Below are positions 40,230 to 49,068 of a DNA stretch of 64,000 bases, one piece after another. This DNA is from Lachnospiraceae bacterium (GTDB taxonomy: Bacteria > Bacillota > Clostridia > Lachnospirales > Lachnospiraceae). Where the stretch lies: positions 80,181-144,180 of the forward strand of contig CAJTCV010000014.1 in NCBI GenBank assembly GCA_910574805.1. The letters are read 5' to 3'. How positions within the stretch are numbered: position 1 is the first letter of the stretch; the number at the start of each line of letters is the position of its first letter. The translations under genes and the position numbers were made by a program. The notes under the pieces are model-generated. The model searched no databases. It saw only the letters and a list, made by a program, of their open reading frames with translations, and was not told the DNA's origin.

Positions 40230-40907
40230 TCAGTCGATCACACGGATGGCAGTGATCTTTGGCTGGTCTTCGGGCGCTACAGTGCCGTTATCATCCTGTA
40301 CAGCGGTATCCTTGCAGATCTCGTCCACGATCTCGATCCCCTCTGTCACATGTCCGAAGCCTGCATATTCGCCGTCCAGAAAGGTGCTGTCCTCATGGAC
40401 GATGAAGAACTGGGAAGAGGCGCTGTCAGGATCCATGGCTCTTGCCATGGAGATCACGCCCCGCACATGGGAAATGTCATTTTCCACCTGATTGCTGGAG
40501 AATTCTCCTTTGATGGTATGTTCAGAACCGCCGGTTCCATTGCCTTCCGGGTCGCCGCCCTGGATCATAAAGCCGCTGATGATGCGGTGAAAGGTCAGTC
40601 CGTCGTAGAACCCGTTCTCTGCCAGATCGATAAAATTGGTGACGGAGATGGGAGCTGTATCCGCATCCAGTTCCAGGGAGATGGTGCCGTAATCCGCGAT
40701 CTCGATCTCCACATGATGGAGTCCGGTCATGAGGCTGCTGTCGGCATCCTCCGCTTCTTCTGCGCCGGCGGTATCCTCTGCTGCGTCAGCAGGAGCTTCT
40801 GTGCCTGTATCCTCTGCCGCGGGCGTATCGCTTTCTCTGGATCCGCATCCGGCCGCACTCACTGCCAGGATGCCCATGCATAAAAAGAGTGCTGTTAATT
40901 TTTTCAT
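40230..40907 (-). CDS. Cyclophilin-type peptidyl-prolyl isomerase lipoprotein
   Basis: 225 residues from the ATG at 40907 (MKKLTALFLC), with GGAGG upstream. An upstream in-frame start adds 10 residues before the signal peptide. The lipobox is SAAGC (Cys21), followed by an acidic Ala/Glu/Asp linker. The cyclophilin domain has FHRIISGFMIQGGDPEGNGTG near residues 115-135 and SQFFIVHEDSTFLDG. It catalyses proline isomerisation in proteins folding outside the membrane. It is convergent to the transporter operon, and I see no other gene in its unit. Confidence 0.92.
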   Translation of the reverse strand: MKKLTALFLCMGILAVSAAGCGSRESDTPAAEDTGTEAPADAAEDTAGAEEAEDADSSLMTGLHHVEIEIADYGTISLELDADTAPISVTNFIDLAENGFYDGLTFHRIISGFMIQGGDPEGNGTGGSEHTIKGEFSSNQVENDISHVRGVISMARAMDPDSASSQFFIVHEDSTFLDGEYAGFGHVTEGIEIVDEICKDTAVQDDNGTVAPEDQPKITAIRVID

Positions 40908-41095
40908 AATCTTACCTCCAAAAATGATTCTGAGCATATTGTAGGAGTATCGGAGGGAAATGTCAAGCCGGAGTTCCGTTCAGAAGCGGCCGGAAGTGAT
41001 GCAGGATCGGAGAACCGGCGGTGGTAAAACGGCGGAAAAGGTGGTAAAATAATCTCAGAAACCCAAAGTATATAAAGGAGAAGGAGGTAAAAAAT

Positions 41096-41449
41096 ATGGC
41101 AGTGTTATTTCTGGAATATCCCAAATGCACCACCTGCAAAAAAGCAAAGAAGTGGCTGGAGGAGCATAAGGTTGATTTTGAAGACCGGGATATCAGGGAG
41201 AAGAATCCAGCAGAGGAAGAGCTGAAGACCTGGTATGAGAAGAGCGGGCTGCCGCTGAAGCGGTTCTTTAACACCAGCGGACTTTTGTACAAGTCCATGA
41301 ACCTGAAGGACCGGCTTCCCCACATGTCTGAGGAAGAGCAGCTGAAGCTTCTGGCCACGGACGGGATGCTGGTGAAGCGGCCGCTGCTCATCAGCGGGGA
41401 CAGAGTGTGTGTGGGCTTTAAGGAAGTAGAATGGGAAGAACTGATATGA
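41096..41449 (+). CDS. Spx/ArsC-like (arsenate reductase family) thioredoxin-fold protein
   Basis: 117 residues with the family's N-terminal CTTC redox motif (LEYPKCTTCKKAKKWLEEH near residues 5-23). It also has the conserved DIREKNPAEEELKTW and KDRLPHMSEEEQLKLL, and the final VKRPLLI...GFKEVEW. This is the YffB/Spx/MgsR-like group. The Arg/Cys pattern of a true arsenate reductase is not evident, so a thiol-stress regulator or uncharacterised reductase is more likely. AGGAGG is upstream. Its stop overlaps the next start (ATGA). Confidence 0.88.
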   Translation: MAVLFLEYPKCTTCKKAKKWLEEHKVDFEDRDIREKNPAEEELKTWYEKSGLPLKRFFNTSGLLYKSMNLKDRLPHMSEEEQLKLLATDGMLVKRPLLISGDRVCVGFKEVEWEELI

Positions 41450-41685
41450 CAGAATTTCCATATGCGTACAGTACGGGGAAGCTTTCTGTGGAAGTATGGC
41501 TCCAGTGCGCCTCGGATGTCTGGCTGGTGGACGAGCGGAATTTTCAGAGATTCCGTTCCGGACAGGAGTTCCGGTATCATGGAGGGCGCTGTACGTATAC
41601 CCCGGTGCGGATCACGGTGCTGGGCTGTGGGAGGTGGTATCTGGTTGTAAGAGGGAACGGGAAGTATCAGTACCGGTTCTGCTGA
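41446..41685 (+). CDS. DUF1883-like small protein
   Basis: 79 residues from ATG 41446, overlapping the preceding stop by 4 nt. The segment VWLVDERNFQRFRSGQEFRY followed by HGG and ending in GRWYLVV resembles DUF1883 proteins (VxLMDxxNFxxYxxGxxYxYxGG...GxWxVV). The fold is a small beta structure with unknown role. The resemblance is recalled from memory and needs a profile search. Coupling to the ArsC/Spx-like gene suggests a joint function. Confidence 0.65.
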   Translation: MTEFPYAYSTGKLSVEVWLQCASDVWLVDERNFQRFRSGQEFRYHGGRCTYTPVRITVLGCGRWYLVVRGNGKYQYRFC

Positions 41686-41716
41686 TGCCGGGGTATAAAA
41701 AGAAGGAACAAAGAAA

Positions 41717-41763
41717 GGACAGGACCCGGGGAGCGGTGAAAGGATGCTCCTTAAGCCCTGTCC
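41717..41763. terminator. Hairpin between DUF1883-like and esterase genes
   Basis: GGACAGG pairs with CCTGTCC, and an inner GGAGC pairs with GCTCC. T-rich sequence lies on both sides. It probably terminates both convergent units. Confidence 0.65.
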
Positions 41764-41775
41764 ATATTTGCTGCA

Positions 41776-42510
41776 TCACATGATCTTTCCGAGGAAATAG
41801 GCAACCTGCTTTTGCCACCAGTTCCAGTCGTGATTCACGTCAAAGCCCCAGTAATCCACGAACGCCGGAATCCCGCTGTCTTTCAGCACGCGGTCCAGCT
41901 TCCGTGTATCCGCCAGCAGTTCATCCTCCCATGCGCCCTGTCCCACACAGATAAATATGTGACTTCTGGCATAGAGCCCTCTGTAATAATGATCAGCAGG
42001 AAGATTTGGCAGGCAGTGATACGGGGAATTCAGGTATACCAGATCGTCTATGTATCCGCCCAGGATGTTCGCCGCATCATAGACGCCGCTCATGCAGATG
42101 GTGGCGTCAAAGCGGTCCGGAAAACGGAAGAAAATGTTTCCGGCATGAAAGGCGCCCATACTGCAGCCGATGGTCATGGAACGGATGCCGCCCCCGAACT
42201 GCTCCATCAGGGGATAGACTTCCTGGATCAGGTACTGGATCCACTGCTCGTGGAGTTCGATGCGTTCCCGGGGGCCCTTCCAGTCGCAGGACCAGGTCTC
42301 ATCGTCGATGGTATCGACGCAGAAGAGACGGAGCTTTCCGGAATCAATCCACGGGGCGCAGGCGTTTACCATGCCGAATCCTTCAAAATCATTGTGTCTG
42401 CCGTTCTGGGAAGGGATGACCAGGCAGGATTTCCCTGCATGGCCATAGATCTTCAGCGGCATCTGGCGGTGCAGCCGTTCGCTGTACCAGTTCAGTTCCT
42501 GTATCTGCAT
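41776..42510 (-). CDS. Alpha/beta-hydrolase esterase (FrmB/antigen-85-like)
   Basis: 244 residues. The nucleophile elbow is GCSMGAFHA (Ser117), and a His in DVNHDWNWW near residue 229 fits the catalytic triad. The putative-esterase family includes carbohydrate esterases and S-formylglutathione hydrolases; the substrate here is unknown. There is no signal peptide, so it is cytoplasmic. It is the last gene of the prs-like/ATP-grasp operon, 21 nt after the ATP-grasp gene, which suggests it acts on the ligase product or precursor. Confidence 0.85.
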   Translation of the reverse strand: MQIQELNWYSERLHRQMPLKIYGHAGKSCLVIPSQNGRHNDFEGFGMVNACAPWIDSGKLRLFCVDTIDDETWSCDWKGPRERIELHEQWIQYLIQEVYPLMEQFGGGIRSMTIGCSMGAFHAGNIFFRFPDRFDATICMSGVYDAANILGGYIDDLVYLNSPYHCLPNLPADHYYRGLYARSHIFICVGQGAWEDELLADTRKLDRVLKDSGIPAFVDYWGFDVNHDWNWWQKQVAYFLGKIM

Positions 42511-42531
42511 AATTTGGTCAGTCCTTTATCG

Positions 42532-43773
42532 TTATTCTTGTTCGCCGGCTTCCTCCGGCTCCGGCTTTTCTTCTTCCGGAGGCCGGACCTCCAGGGTATA
42601 CCGGAAAAATTCCTCCATCTCTTCTCTGTGCTCCAGCTTGGCCAGATAGATATAATTTCCCATGCCGTGGGCCAGCACCTCCGGAAGCTCTTCAGCCGTC
42701 TTCAGCCGGTCTTTAAAGGTGCGGACGATATCCTCATGGGAATGGACATAGGGGACCTCCTTCCAGCGCCCTACGAAGGCACAGAAGCAGGGCGTGGCAC
42801 GTCCCTTGTGCAGGAGGCGGTCATAGACCATCATATCTGCATAGTGCTGGTAGCAGTCCGTGCTGTGGGCAAAATTGATCATGTCCGGGGTGGGGCCTCC
42901 CGAGGGGCGCATGTTGACCTCCAGACCCACGATCTGCCCTTTTTTGCCCAGATGGGCGTGATCTTCAGTCAGACGGAAAAATTCCAGATGGACAAAGCGG
43001 CTGCGTACCCGAAAGGCTTTCAGACAGGCACGTCCGCACTGTTTCAGGTCTTCCGCCAGCTGATCCACAATATAAAAATGGATGGATTTATGCTCATTTA
43101 CACAGTCCATGATGGAGATGGGAGAGATATTCCCGGTCTCGAACAGGACATTCCCTCTGCTGTTCACGATGGCGTCATAGGAACAGATCTCACCCGGGAC
43201 AAATTCCTCCATGAGATAGGGCACCGGTGGCAGATTGCAGAAAAAGCTCTTGAGATCCTTTTCGTCGTTGATCTTCCAGGTATCCGATGCGCCCACGCCG
43301 GAATCCGGCTTGACGATGACCGGATATCCCACCTGCCGGATAAATGCCCGGGCACCCTTCAGATCCTCCACCAGATGGCAGCGGGCGGCAGGAATGCCGG
43401 CTTTTTTGTAGCCTTCCTTCATGAGCGACTTATATTTGAGAGGTCCCATGTCCTTTGGCTGCAGGCCGGTAGTGATATGAAAATCCTCCCGGAGTCTGGC
43501 GTCCTGCATGAGCCAGTATTCATTGTTGCTCTCCAGCCAGTCGATTTTGCCGTGGCGGAAGGACAGATATGCCACTGCGCGGAACATGGCGTCATAGTCC
43601 TCCATATTCTCCACCCGGTAATATTCCGTCAGTGTGTATCTGAGTCTGGGGGAGAGAGAATCATAGGGGGCGTCTCCGATCCCCAGCACATTGACGCCGT
43701 CAGCCCGCAGCGCCATGCAGAAATTTTCATAGTTGTCCGGAAATCCGGGAGAAATAAAGATAAAATTTTTCAT
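42532..43773 (-). CDS. ATP-grasp domain ligase of unknown substrate
   Basis: 413 residues from the ATG at 43773 (MKNFIFISPGFP), with AAAGGAC upstream; an upstream frame adds 32 atypical residues. The N-terminal pre-ATP-grasp domain is followed by the ATP-grasp fold: GYPVIVKPDSGVGASDTWKI near residues 145-164, VPYLMEEFVPGEICSYDAIV, and the metal-binding GLEVNMRPSGGPTPDM near residues 285-300. Such enzymes join a carboxylate to an amine or thiol using ATP. Its operon partners are a PRPP synthetase and an esterase. Confidence 0.85.
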   Translation of the reverse strand: MKNFIFISPGFPDNYENFCMALRADGVNVLGIGDAPYDSLSPRLRYTLTEYYRVENMEDYDAMFRAVAYLSFRHGKIDWLESNNEYWLMQDARLREDFHITTGLQPKDMGPLKYKSLMKEGYKKAGIPAARCHLVEDLKGARAFIRQVGYPVIVKPDSGVGASDTWKINDEKDLKSFFCNLPPVPYLMEEFVPGEICSYDAIVNSRGNVLFETGNISPISIMDCVNEHKSIHFYIVDQLAEDLKQCGRACLKAFRVRSRFVHLEFFRLTEDHAHLGKKGQIVGLEVNMRPSGGPTPDMINFAHSTDCYQHYADMMVYDRLLHKGRATPCFCAFVGRWKEVPYVHSHEDIVRTFKDRLKTAEELPEVLAHGMGNYIYLAKLEHREEMEEFFRYTLEVRPPEEEKPEPEEAGEQE

Positions 43774-43786
43774 AAAATTGTCCTTT

Positions 43787-44971
43787 TTAAAGCTGTCCGC
43801 TTTTGTACCGTTCCAGCAGCCGGTTGATGCGTTCATAGGGATCCAGAAGATCGCTGATGGAGGCGTCATGGTTCAGAGTATCGATCAGAAGTGCAATGTA
43901 TTTGCTCATCTCGCAGGAGATGTAGTAGGGCCTCTGGAGAAGCTCCGGTGTCTGGTAGACCAGATTGGTGGTCAGCAGGCGGAAAATGATCCCTTCCTCA
44001 TAGGCCCGGTCGAACTTCTCCATGCCGTTGGTAAAGAGGCCGAAGGTGGAATAGAGGAAGATCCTGCCCGCGTGCAGCTCCTTCAGTTTGCCGGCTACAT
44101 CGATCATGCTTTCGCCGGAGGAGATCATGTCGTCAATGACGATGATGTCTTTTCCTTTCACATTGCTGCCGAGAAATTCGTGGGCCACGATGGGATTCCT
44201 GCCGTTTTCCACTCTTGTATAATCCCGGCGCTTGTAGAACATGCCCATGTCGACGCCCAGAACGTTGGCAATATAGATGGCACGGCTCATACCGCCCTCG
44301 TCGGGGCTTACCACCATCAGATGATCACTGTCCGCCTGAATGTCGGGCACATTGCCCAGAAGCGCTTTAATGAACTGATAGGAGGGCTGTACAGTCTCAA
44401 AACCATGGAGGGGGATGGCATTCTGCACGCGCGGGTCGTGGGCATCAAAGGTGAGGATATTGTCCACACCCATGCGGACCAGTTCCTTCAGTGCCAGAGC
44501 ACAGTCCAGGGATTCTCTGGTGGAACGCCTGTGCTGCCGGCTCTCATAGAGAAAAGGCATAATGACGGTGATCCGCCTTGCCTTGCCTGCACACGCGGCG
44601 ATGATGCGCTTCAGGTCCTGGTAGTGGTCATCCGGGGACATGTGGTTCGTTTTTCCATAGAGGGGATAGGTCAGACTGTAATTGCATACATCTACCATGA
44701 GGTACAGGTCGCGTCCGCGGACGGACTCCTGTACGATGCCTTTGGCTTCTCCGGAGCCAAAACGGGGGACTTTGGCGCTGATCAGATAGGAGTCTCTTTC
44801 ATATCCCTGAAAAGCGATGGTATTCTTATGCTCGTTGGCGCTTTCCCGACGCCACTGGACCAGATAGTCGTTTACCTTCTGCCCCAGCTCCCGGCAGCTT
44901 GGCAGGGGGATGATCCCAAGAGATCCAACAGGGATGGTTTCCAGAACTCGTTCGCTGCGTTGAATGTTCAT
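43787..44971 (-). CDS. Ribose-phosphate pyrophosphokinase, long divergent form
   Basis: 394 residues, about 75 longer than the usual 315-residue PrsA. It has MPFLYESRQHRRS (the equivalent of the PYARQDR region), an AHDPRVQ segment near residue 190, KRRDYTR as the flexible loop, and the PRPP loop VIDDMISSGESM near residues 290-301. It makes PRPP from ribose 5-phosphate and ATP; the active-site residues look kept. Because it is co-transcribed with an ATP-grasp ligase and an esterase, it may be a dedicated second copy. I did not see the usual prs gene in this window. GGAGG is upstream. Confidence 0.88.
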   Translation of the reverse strand: MNIQRSERVLETIPVGSLGIIPLPSCRELGQKVNDYLVQWRRESANEHKNTIAFQGYERDSYLISAKVPRFGSGEAKGIVQESVRGRDLYLMVDVCNYSLTYPLYGKTNHMSPDDHYQDLKRIIAACAGKARRITVIMPFLYESRQHRRSTRESLDCALALKELVRMGVDNILTFDAHDPRVQNAIPLHGFETVQPSYQFIKALLGNVPDIQADSDHLMVVSPDEGGMSRAIYIANVLGVDMGMFYKRRDYTRVENGRNPIVAHEFLGSNVKGKDIIVIDDMISSGESMIDVAGKLKELHAGRIFLYSTFGLFTNGMEKFDRAYEEGIIFRLLTTNLVYQTPELLQRPYYISCEMSKYIALLIDTLNHDASISDLLDPYERINRLLERYKSGQL

Positions 44972-45028
44972 ATAATCGGTCCTCCAAGATATGTACAGTA
45001 AAATAATACAAAAAAGCTGCTAAGAATT

Positions 45029-45057
45029 TTATAACATTTCCTTTGAGACATCGTCAA
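45029..45057 (-). promoter_or_regulatory. Promoter of the prs-like/ATP-grasp/esterase operon
   Basis: On the minus strand, TTGACG (45057-45052), 17-bp spacer, TTATAA (45034-45029). Confidence 0.65.
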
Positions 45058-45063
45058 GGGATT

Positions 45064-46053
45064 TCAAAGGGAACGGGAAATTTTTTTGCGGATGCGGATA
45101 TCGCTTCCGGCGAATTTCACAAGGGTATAAGTGCTGGTGATACGGGAAAAGACCCGTTCACTGTAGATGTCCCGAAAGTCCCGTGGCGACAGATTGGTGG
45201 AGATAATGGTGGAGCGTCCCGCCAGGGCGCGCTCGTTGAGTACCTGGAACAGTTTTGATACCGTGAAGGTGTTGGCCAGCTCCGTGCCGATGTCGTCCAG
45301 GATCAGAAGGTCGCTCTGAAGAAGGACCTCATGGCGGGCCGGCTCCTGACTTCCAGGTCCGCTGTTCCCCGAGAAGGAAAACTGCTCAAAAAACTGAAAG
45401 GCAGTAAAATAAATGACGGAATACCCCCGGTCCAGAAGCTCTTTGGCGATGCAGTTGGACAAAAAAGTTTTGCCTGTCCCGACAGGTCCGTAGAAAAGAA
45501 GACTCTTATGACCGTCTCCGAAGGTGTCCGCGAAATCGTGGCAGAGGTGGATCACGGAGAGCATGTGTGCTTTTTGTTCCTCGTCATAGACCTCGCAGGA
45601 AAGGGTGGAAAAGTTCTCTCTGGACAGAACCGATTCCAGACGGGAGGAGGAATACAGAAGCCGGATCTCTTCTTTATGGAAGCAGCGGCATTTCCTCCCT
45701 CCCACATAGCCGGTGTCCCTGCAGTCCGGACAGGTATAGTGCATGTCCAGATAATCGGCGGGATATCCTGATTCCAGAAGAAGGGCTTCCTTCTCCTGCC
45801 GCAGAGCATCAAGCCGCTCCTTCAGCCCCGTCAGGATTTCTCTGCGGTCATGTTCCGGTTCTGCATCCTGAAGGGAGATAAGCTGTTCTGCATGTGCCAG
45901 GCTGCAGGAGGAGATACGCTCATCAAGACTGCGGATGCGGGGAATCTTTTTGTATATCTCATCCTGACGGGCGCACTGAAGACGGTAATTCTGATACTGC
46001 CGGCGGTCATAGCCCCGCATGATGGCGTCGTACTGTTGGTTGGTCAGCGGCAT
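45064..46053 (-). CDS. dnaI: DnaI/DnaC-like helicase-loader ATPase
   Basis: 329 residues. Cysteines at about 108, 111, 122 and 124 (TCPDC...CRC) form the DnaI-type zinc-binding site. The AAA+ domain has Walker A FYGPVGTGKT near 188-197 and Walker B LLILDDIGTE near 249. DnaI loads the replicative helicase at the origin and at restart forks. It follows dnaD by 12 nt on the minus strand, the same partnership as in other Firmicutes where DnaD and DnaI act in one primosome. Confidence 0.9.
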   Translation of the reverse strand: MPLTNQQYDAIMRGYDRRQYQNYRLQCARQDEIYKKIPRIRSLDERISSCSLAHAEQLISLQDAEPEHDRREILTGLKERLDALRQEKEALLLESGYPADYLDMHYTCPDCRDTGYVGGRKCRCFHKEEIRLLYSSSRLESVLSRENFSTLSCEVYDEEQKAHMLSVIHLCHDFADTFGDGHKSLLFYGPVGTGKTFLSNCIAKELLDRGYSVIYFTAFQFFEQFSFSGNSGPGSQEPARHEVLLQSDLLILDDIGTELANTFTVSKLFQVLNERALAGRSTIISTNLSPRDFRDIYSERVFSRITSTYTLVKFAGSDIRIRKKISRSL

Positions 46054-46065
46054 GGAAGATCCCTC

Positions 46066-47100
46066 CTACTGGCTGTTCAGGAGCTGCTTCTCCAGCTCGT
46101 CAAAATCGTAGTTACGTTGTTCAAAATTGGAAAATCCGGTGGCCTTCGGTGCGGGAGCAGGCCGCGTCTGGCTGCTGCGCTTTTTGTGAGCCTCGTCCAG
46201 CGCCTGGACATCTGCCAGATGATGGACCTTGTTCTGGTTCCATTTCTTCAGTATCTGGTCCGCATATTCAAAGCTGGGCCTGTGCAGGCGTTCCATGGTC
46301 CGTCTGCAGGCTTCCAGGATCAGCTCCAGGGTAAAATCGTAGGTGTGCAGCCATTTTTCTATGTATTTCAGCTCCGGTTCCACCGGATTCCGGTCGTTGA
46401 TGCCGAATGCTTTCATGACCGCGAAGCAGCCTCTGGTGTAGGTGGTGGTACGTTCCTTGGCCTGTGCCACTGTGGTGATGCCGGCTTCTGCCCAGGCCAG
46501 GGCCACGGTCTCGATATAGTGGATGCTGCGGCTTCCCTTGCAGACGCAGTATTCCACCAGATATTCAATCAAATCCGCGGAGAAATGAAGCTGGTCGTAG
46601 AAATAGAGCAGCGTCTCCACCTCCGACGGAGACAGGGTCTTGTTCAGATACTGTTCGCACACGAACAGAAGCTGCCGGCACTGTGCCTGACTGGAGAAGG
46701 AGGACAGCTCGTCCGGGGTGTAGGAGCGCTTCTTCGGAACGGCGGCTTCCGGAGGCCCGGCCTCCTGTTCCGGCACGAGAGGTTCCGTCACTGCGTCAGG
46801 CATGGGGATCTTCAGGAGATAGATGCCCTGAAGCTCTTTTGCAGCGCTGGTCTCCAGGCGCAGAAGCTTCTGCTTCTCCCAGTATTTCAGCGCCCGCAGA
46901 ATGTCCCCCTCCGTGTGGTCCAGTGCATCGGCCAGGCCGGTGACGGACAGCTCCCGGGAAGGGTCGCCAAGGGCGCGCAGGAGATAGAGGTAGACTTTTA
47001 CATATTCTCCGTTGGCACCGGGCATATAATGATCCAGAAAGACGTTGGGTACGCCGGTCAGACCGGCGGGAATTTCTGTTTTCAGACGGAACTGTTTCAT
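46066..47100 (-). CDS. dnaD: DnaD domain primosome protein
   Basis: 344 residues from ATG 47100 (MKQFRLKTEIPAG), with GGAG upstream; a longer opening to 47331 runs through the DnaA-box region and is rejected. It has an N-terminal winged-helix part (VYLYLLRALGDP...; ADALDHTEGDILRALKYWEKQ). The C-terminal DnaD/DnaB2 domain reads YYDQ... then IEKWLHTYDFTLELILEACRR, with KWNQNKVHHLADV near the end. DnaD and DnaB proteins remodel DNA for helicase loading; I cannot tell which of the two orthology groups it belongs to. Confidence 0.85.
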   Translation of the reverse strand: MKQFRLKTEIPAGLTGVPNVFLDHYMPGANGEYVKVYLYLLRALGDPSRELSVTGLADALDHTEGDILRALKYWEKQKLLRLETSAAKELQGIYLLKIPMPDAVTEPLVPEQEAGPPEAAVPKKRSYTPDELSSFSSQAQCRQLLFVCEQYLNKTLSPSEVETLLYFYDQLHFSADLIEYLVEYCVCKGSRSIHYIETVALAWAEAGITTVAQAKERTTTYTRGCFAVMKAFGINDRNPVEPELKYIEKWLHTYDFTLELILEACRRTMERLHRPSFEYADQILKKWNQNKVHHLADVQALDEAHKKRSSQTRPAPAPKATGFSNFEQRNYDFDELEKQLLNSQ

Positions 47101-47471
47101 AAGCGGGCACTCCTGTTCTTGCGGGACACTGGCAGATACAGGACAGCCGGAGGGCTTCCGGCGCCCGGCTGCCTGCGTTCCATGGCTTTCGGGCACATTA
47201 TAGCACACCCCCGAAAAAAAGGAAATAGCCCCCGAAGGTGCAGGGGATATGGACAGAGCTGTGAACAGAACATGTGGATAATGTGGATAACCTGGTGGAC
47301 AGATTCGATTATGGGAAACCATTTTCGACAAAAACCGACAGAAAAACAGGGAAAACAGGCATTTTTACGGGACGGGGACAAAATATATTATGTAAATACA
47401 TTATCCACGAAAAAATCCACATGCCCATACAACCTGTAATGTTGATAAGCATGTGGATAATGTGGATAACT
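47101..47471. other. DnaA-box cluster between dnaD and murC
   Basis: No gene is visible in this 371-nt region. Four perfect DnaA boxes (TGTGGATAA) are arranged as two back-to-back pairs at 47273-47290 and 47452-47469. One-mismatch boxes lie at 47401-47409 and 47440-47448, with another just inside murC at 47525-47533. The sequence between is A+T-rich. It is either a DnaA-titration/regulatory cluster or part of an origin; dnaA itself is not in the window. Confidence 0.8.
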
Positions 47472-48857
47472 TTATCGGGAAAGGAGATTTTCCCCGATTT
47501 TCAGCACATTGCCTGCCCCCATAGTTATCAACAGGTCCCCGTGCATATATTTTTTTGATAAAAATTTTTCTATTTCGTCAAAGGACGGAAAATAACAGCA
47601 GTCTGTTCCCAGTTCTTTCAGCTCCCCGAGAAGATCCAGGGAGCTGATGCCGATGGTGTTCTGCTCCCGGGCAGCATAGATATCCGCCAGAACCACATGG
47701 TCCGCCAGAGAGAGGGCCTGAGCAAATTCCTTCAGGAATGCTTTGGTGCGGGTATAGGTGTGGGGCTGGAAGACGCACCAGATCTCCCGGTGCGGGCAGC
47801 GTGCGGCGGTCTGGAGGGTGGCGCGGATTTCTGAAGGATGGTGGGCATAGTCGTCGATAATGGTCACGCCGTCCACTTCTCCTTTGTACTGGAACCGGCG
47901 TTCGGTTCCGCGAAACCGGCAGATCCCGGACGCCGCCCGGGAGAAGTCCACACCCAGCTCCAGCGCCGCCGCCAGCGCCGCCAGCGCATTGGAGACATTA
48001 TGGGCGCCGGGGACATTCAGGGAGATCGTACCCAGACAGTGTTCACCGCGATACAGGGGGAAGGATGCGCATCCCTTTTCATTATAAGTGACAAGCCCGG
48101 TTTTTGTGAAATAGTCTTCACTGCCTGTGAAGCCGTAAGTGACTGTCCGCGCCTGAACGCCCTCGGTGATCTCTTCCGGATGGTCGATCTGTGCATTCAG
48201 GACCAGGAGACCGTCTGAAGGCAGGAGCTTTGCAAACCGGTGAAAGGAGGAACGGATATCTGACAGGTCTTTGAAAAAGTCCATATGGTCCTCTTCAATA
48301 TTCAGAATGATGCTCACTGTGGGATGGAAGGACAGATAGCTGTTGGTATATTCGCAGGCTTCTGTGAGGAAGGTGTGGGAATGTCCCACCCGGATGTTGC
48401 CGCCGATCTCCGGAAGGATGCCTCCCACGGTGATGGTGGGGTCCATGCCGGCTTCCAGAAGAAGCATGGAGAGCATGGAGGTGGTGGTGGTCTTCCCGTG
48501 CGTGCCTGCCACGGCGATGGCCGTCCGGTAATTGCGCATGATCTGCCCAAGAAGTTCTGCTCTGGAGAGCATGGGAATGGCTTTCCGGACAGCGGCGGCG
48601 TATTCCGGATTGTCCGGGTGGATGGCGGCGGTATAGACGACCACATCGATGTCGTCGGTTATGTTTTCCGCCCGCTGTCCGCAGCATACGGATGCACCAA
48701 GAGCCGCCAGATGTTCTGTCAGGGCGGAGTCTGCAGCGTCGGAGCCTGATACGGTGAAGCCTTCTTTTTGCAGGATCTCCGCAAGACCGCTCATGCTGAT
48801 GCCGCCGATGCCGATGAAGTGTACGTGTACGGGGGTGTGAAAATCTATCTGATACAT
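47472..48857 (-). CDS. murC: UDP-N-acetylmuramate--L-alanine ligase
   Basis: 461 residues, standard for MurC. The N-terminal Rossmann domain has HFIGIGGISMSGLAEIL, the central domain has AVAGTHGKTTTTSML near residues 116-130, and the conserved HPSE motif lies in DDYAHHPSEIRATL. It adds the first amino acid to the peptidoglycan precursor in the cytoplasm. Translation starts at 48857. The 3' end reaches into the DnaA-box cluster. Confidence 0.96.
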   Translation of the reverse strand: MYQIDFHTPVHVHFIGIGGISMSGLAEILQKEGFTVSGSDAADSALTEHLAALGASVCCGQRAENITDDIDVVVYTAAIHPDNPEYAAAVRKAIPMLSRAELLGQIMRNYRTAIAVAGTHGKTTTTSMLSMLLLEAGMDPTITVGGILPEIGGNIRVGHSHTFLTEACEYTNSYLSFHPTVSIILNIEEDHMDFFKDLSDIRSSFHRFAKLLPSDGLLVLNAQIDHPEEITEGVQARTVTYGFTGSEDYFTKTGLVTYNEKGCASFPLYRGEHCLGTISLNVPGAHNVSNALAALAAALELGVDFSRAASGICRFRGTERRFQYKGEVDGVTIIDDYAHHPSEIRATLQTAARCPHREIWCVFQPHTYTRTKAFLKEFAQALSLADHVVLADIYAAREQNTIGISSLDLLGELKELGTDCCYFPSFDEIEKFLSKKYMHGDLLITMGAGNVLKIGENLLSR

Positions 48858-48883
48858 ATGGAAAAATCTCCTTTTTTCTTTTT

Positions 48884-48911
48884 ATTATACTGCCTTTGGA
48901 AGAAAAATCAA
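48884..48911 (-). promoter_or_regulatory. Promoter of murC
   Basis: On the minus strand, TTGATT (48911-48906), 16-bp spacer, TATAAT (48889-48884). Confidence 0.65.
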
Positions 48912-49068
48912 TGTGCTGAAGCCAGGAAATGTATACAGCTTTTAGAAAACTCGAAAAATGCAGGAGAAAAAGTGTTAAAAATGACGAAATAAACCGGCTT
49001 CTGTTTTCTAAAAAAGGGAAAAGAATCGCAAAATGTTAAAAAAACAGGAATATTTTCTGACGAAAATA

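Noticed and set aside
41812..43827. A 671-codon plus-strand open frame
   Set aside because: It runs antisense through the esterase and ATP-grasp genes, whose motifs are intact. The composition is shadow-like.
47101..47331. N-terminal extension of dnaD to 47331
   Set aside because: It would translate the DnaA-box cluster, and the added residues look random; ATG 47100 gives the normal N terminus.
47273..47469. CRISPR-like repeats
   Set aside because: The two 21-bp repeats are DnaA-box pairs, only two in number and without spacer regularity. I saw no CRISPR array in the window.
47273..47533. Primary replication origin
   Set aside because: The boxes are convincing, but dnaA, dnaN and rpmH are absent here. 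I therefore call it a DnaA-box cluster, not oriC.
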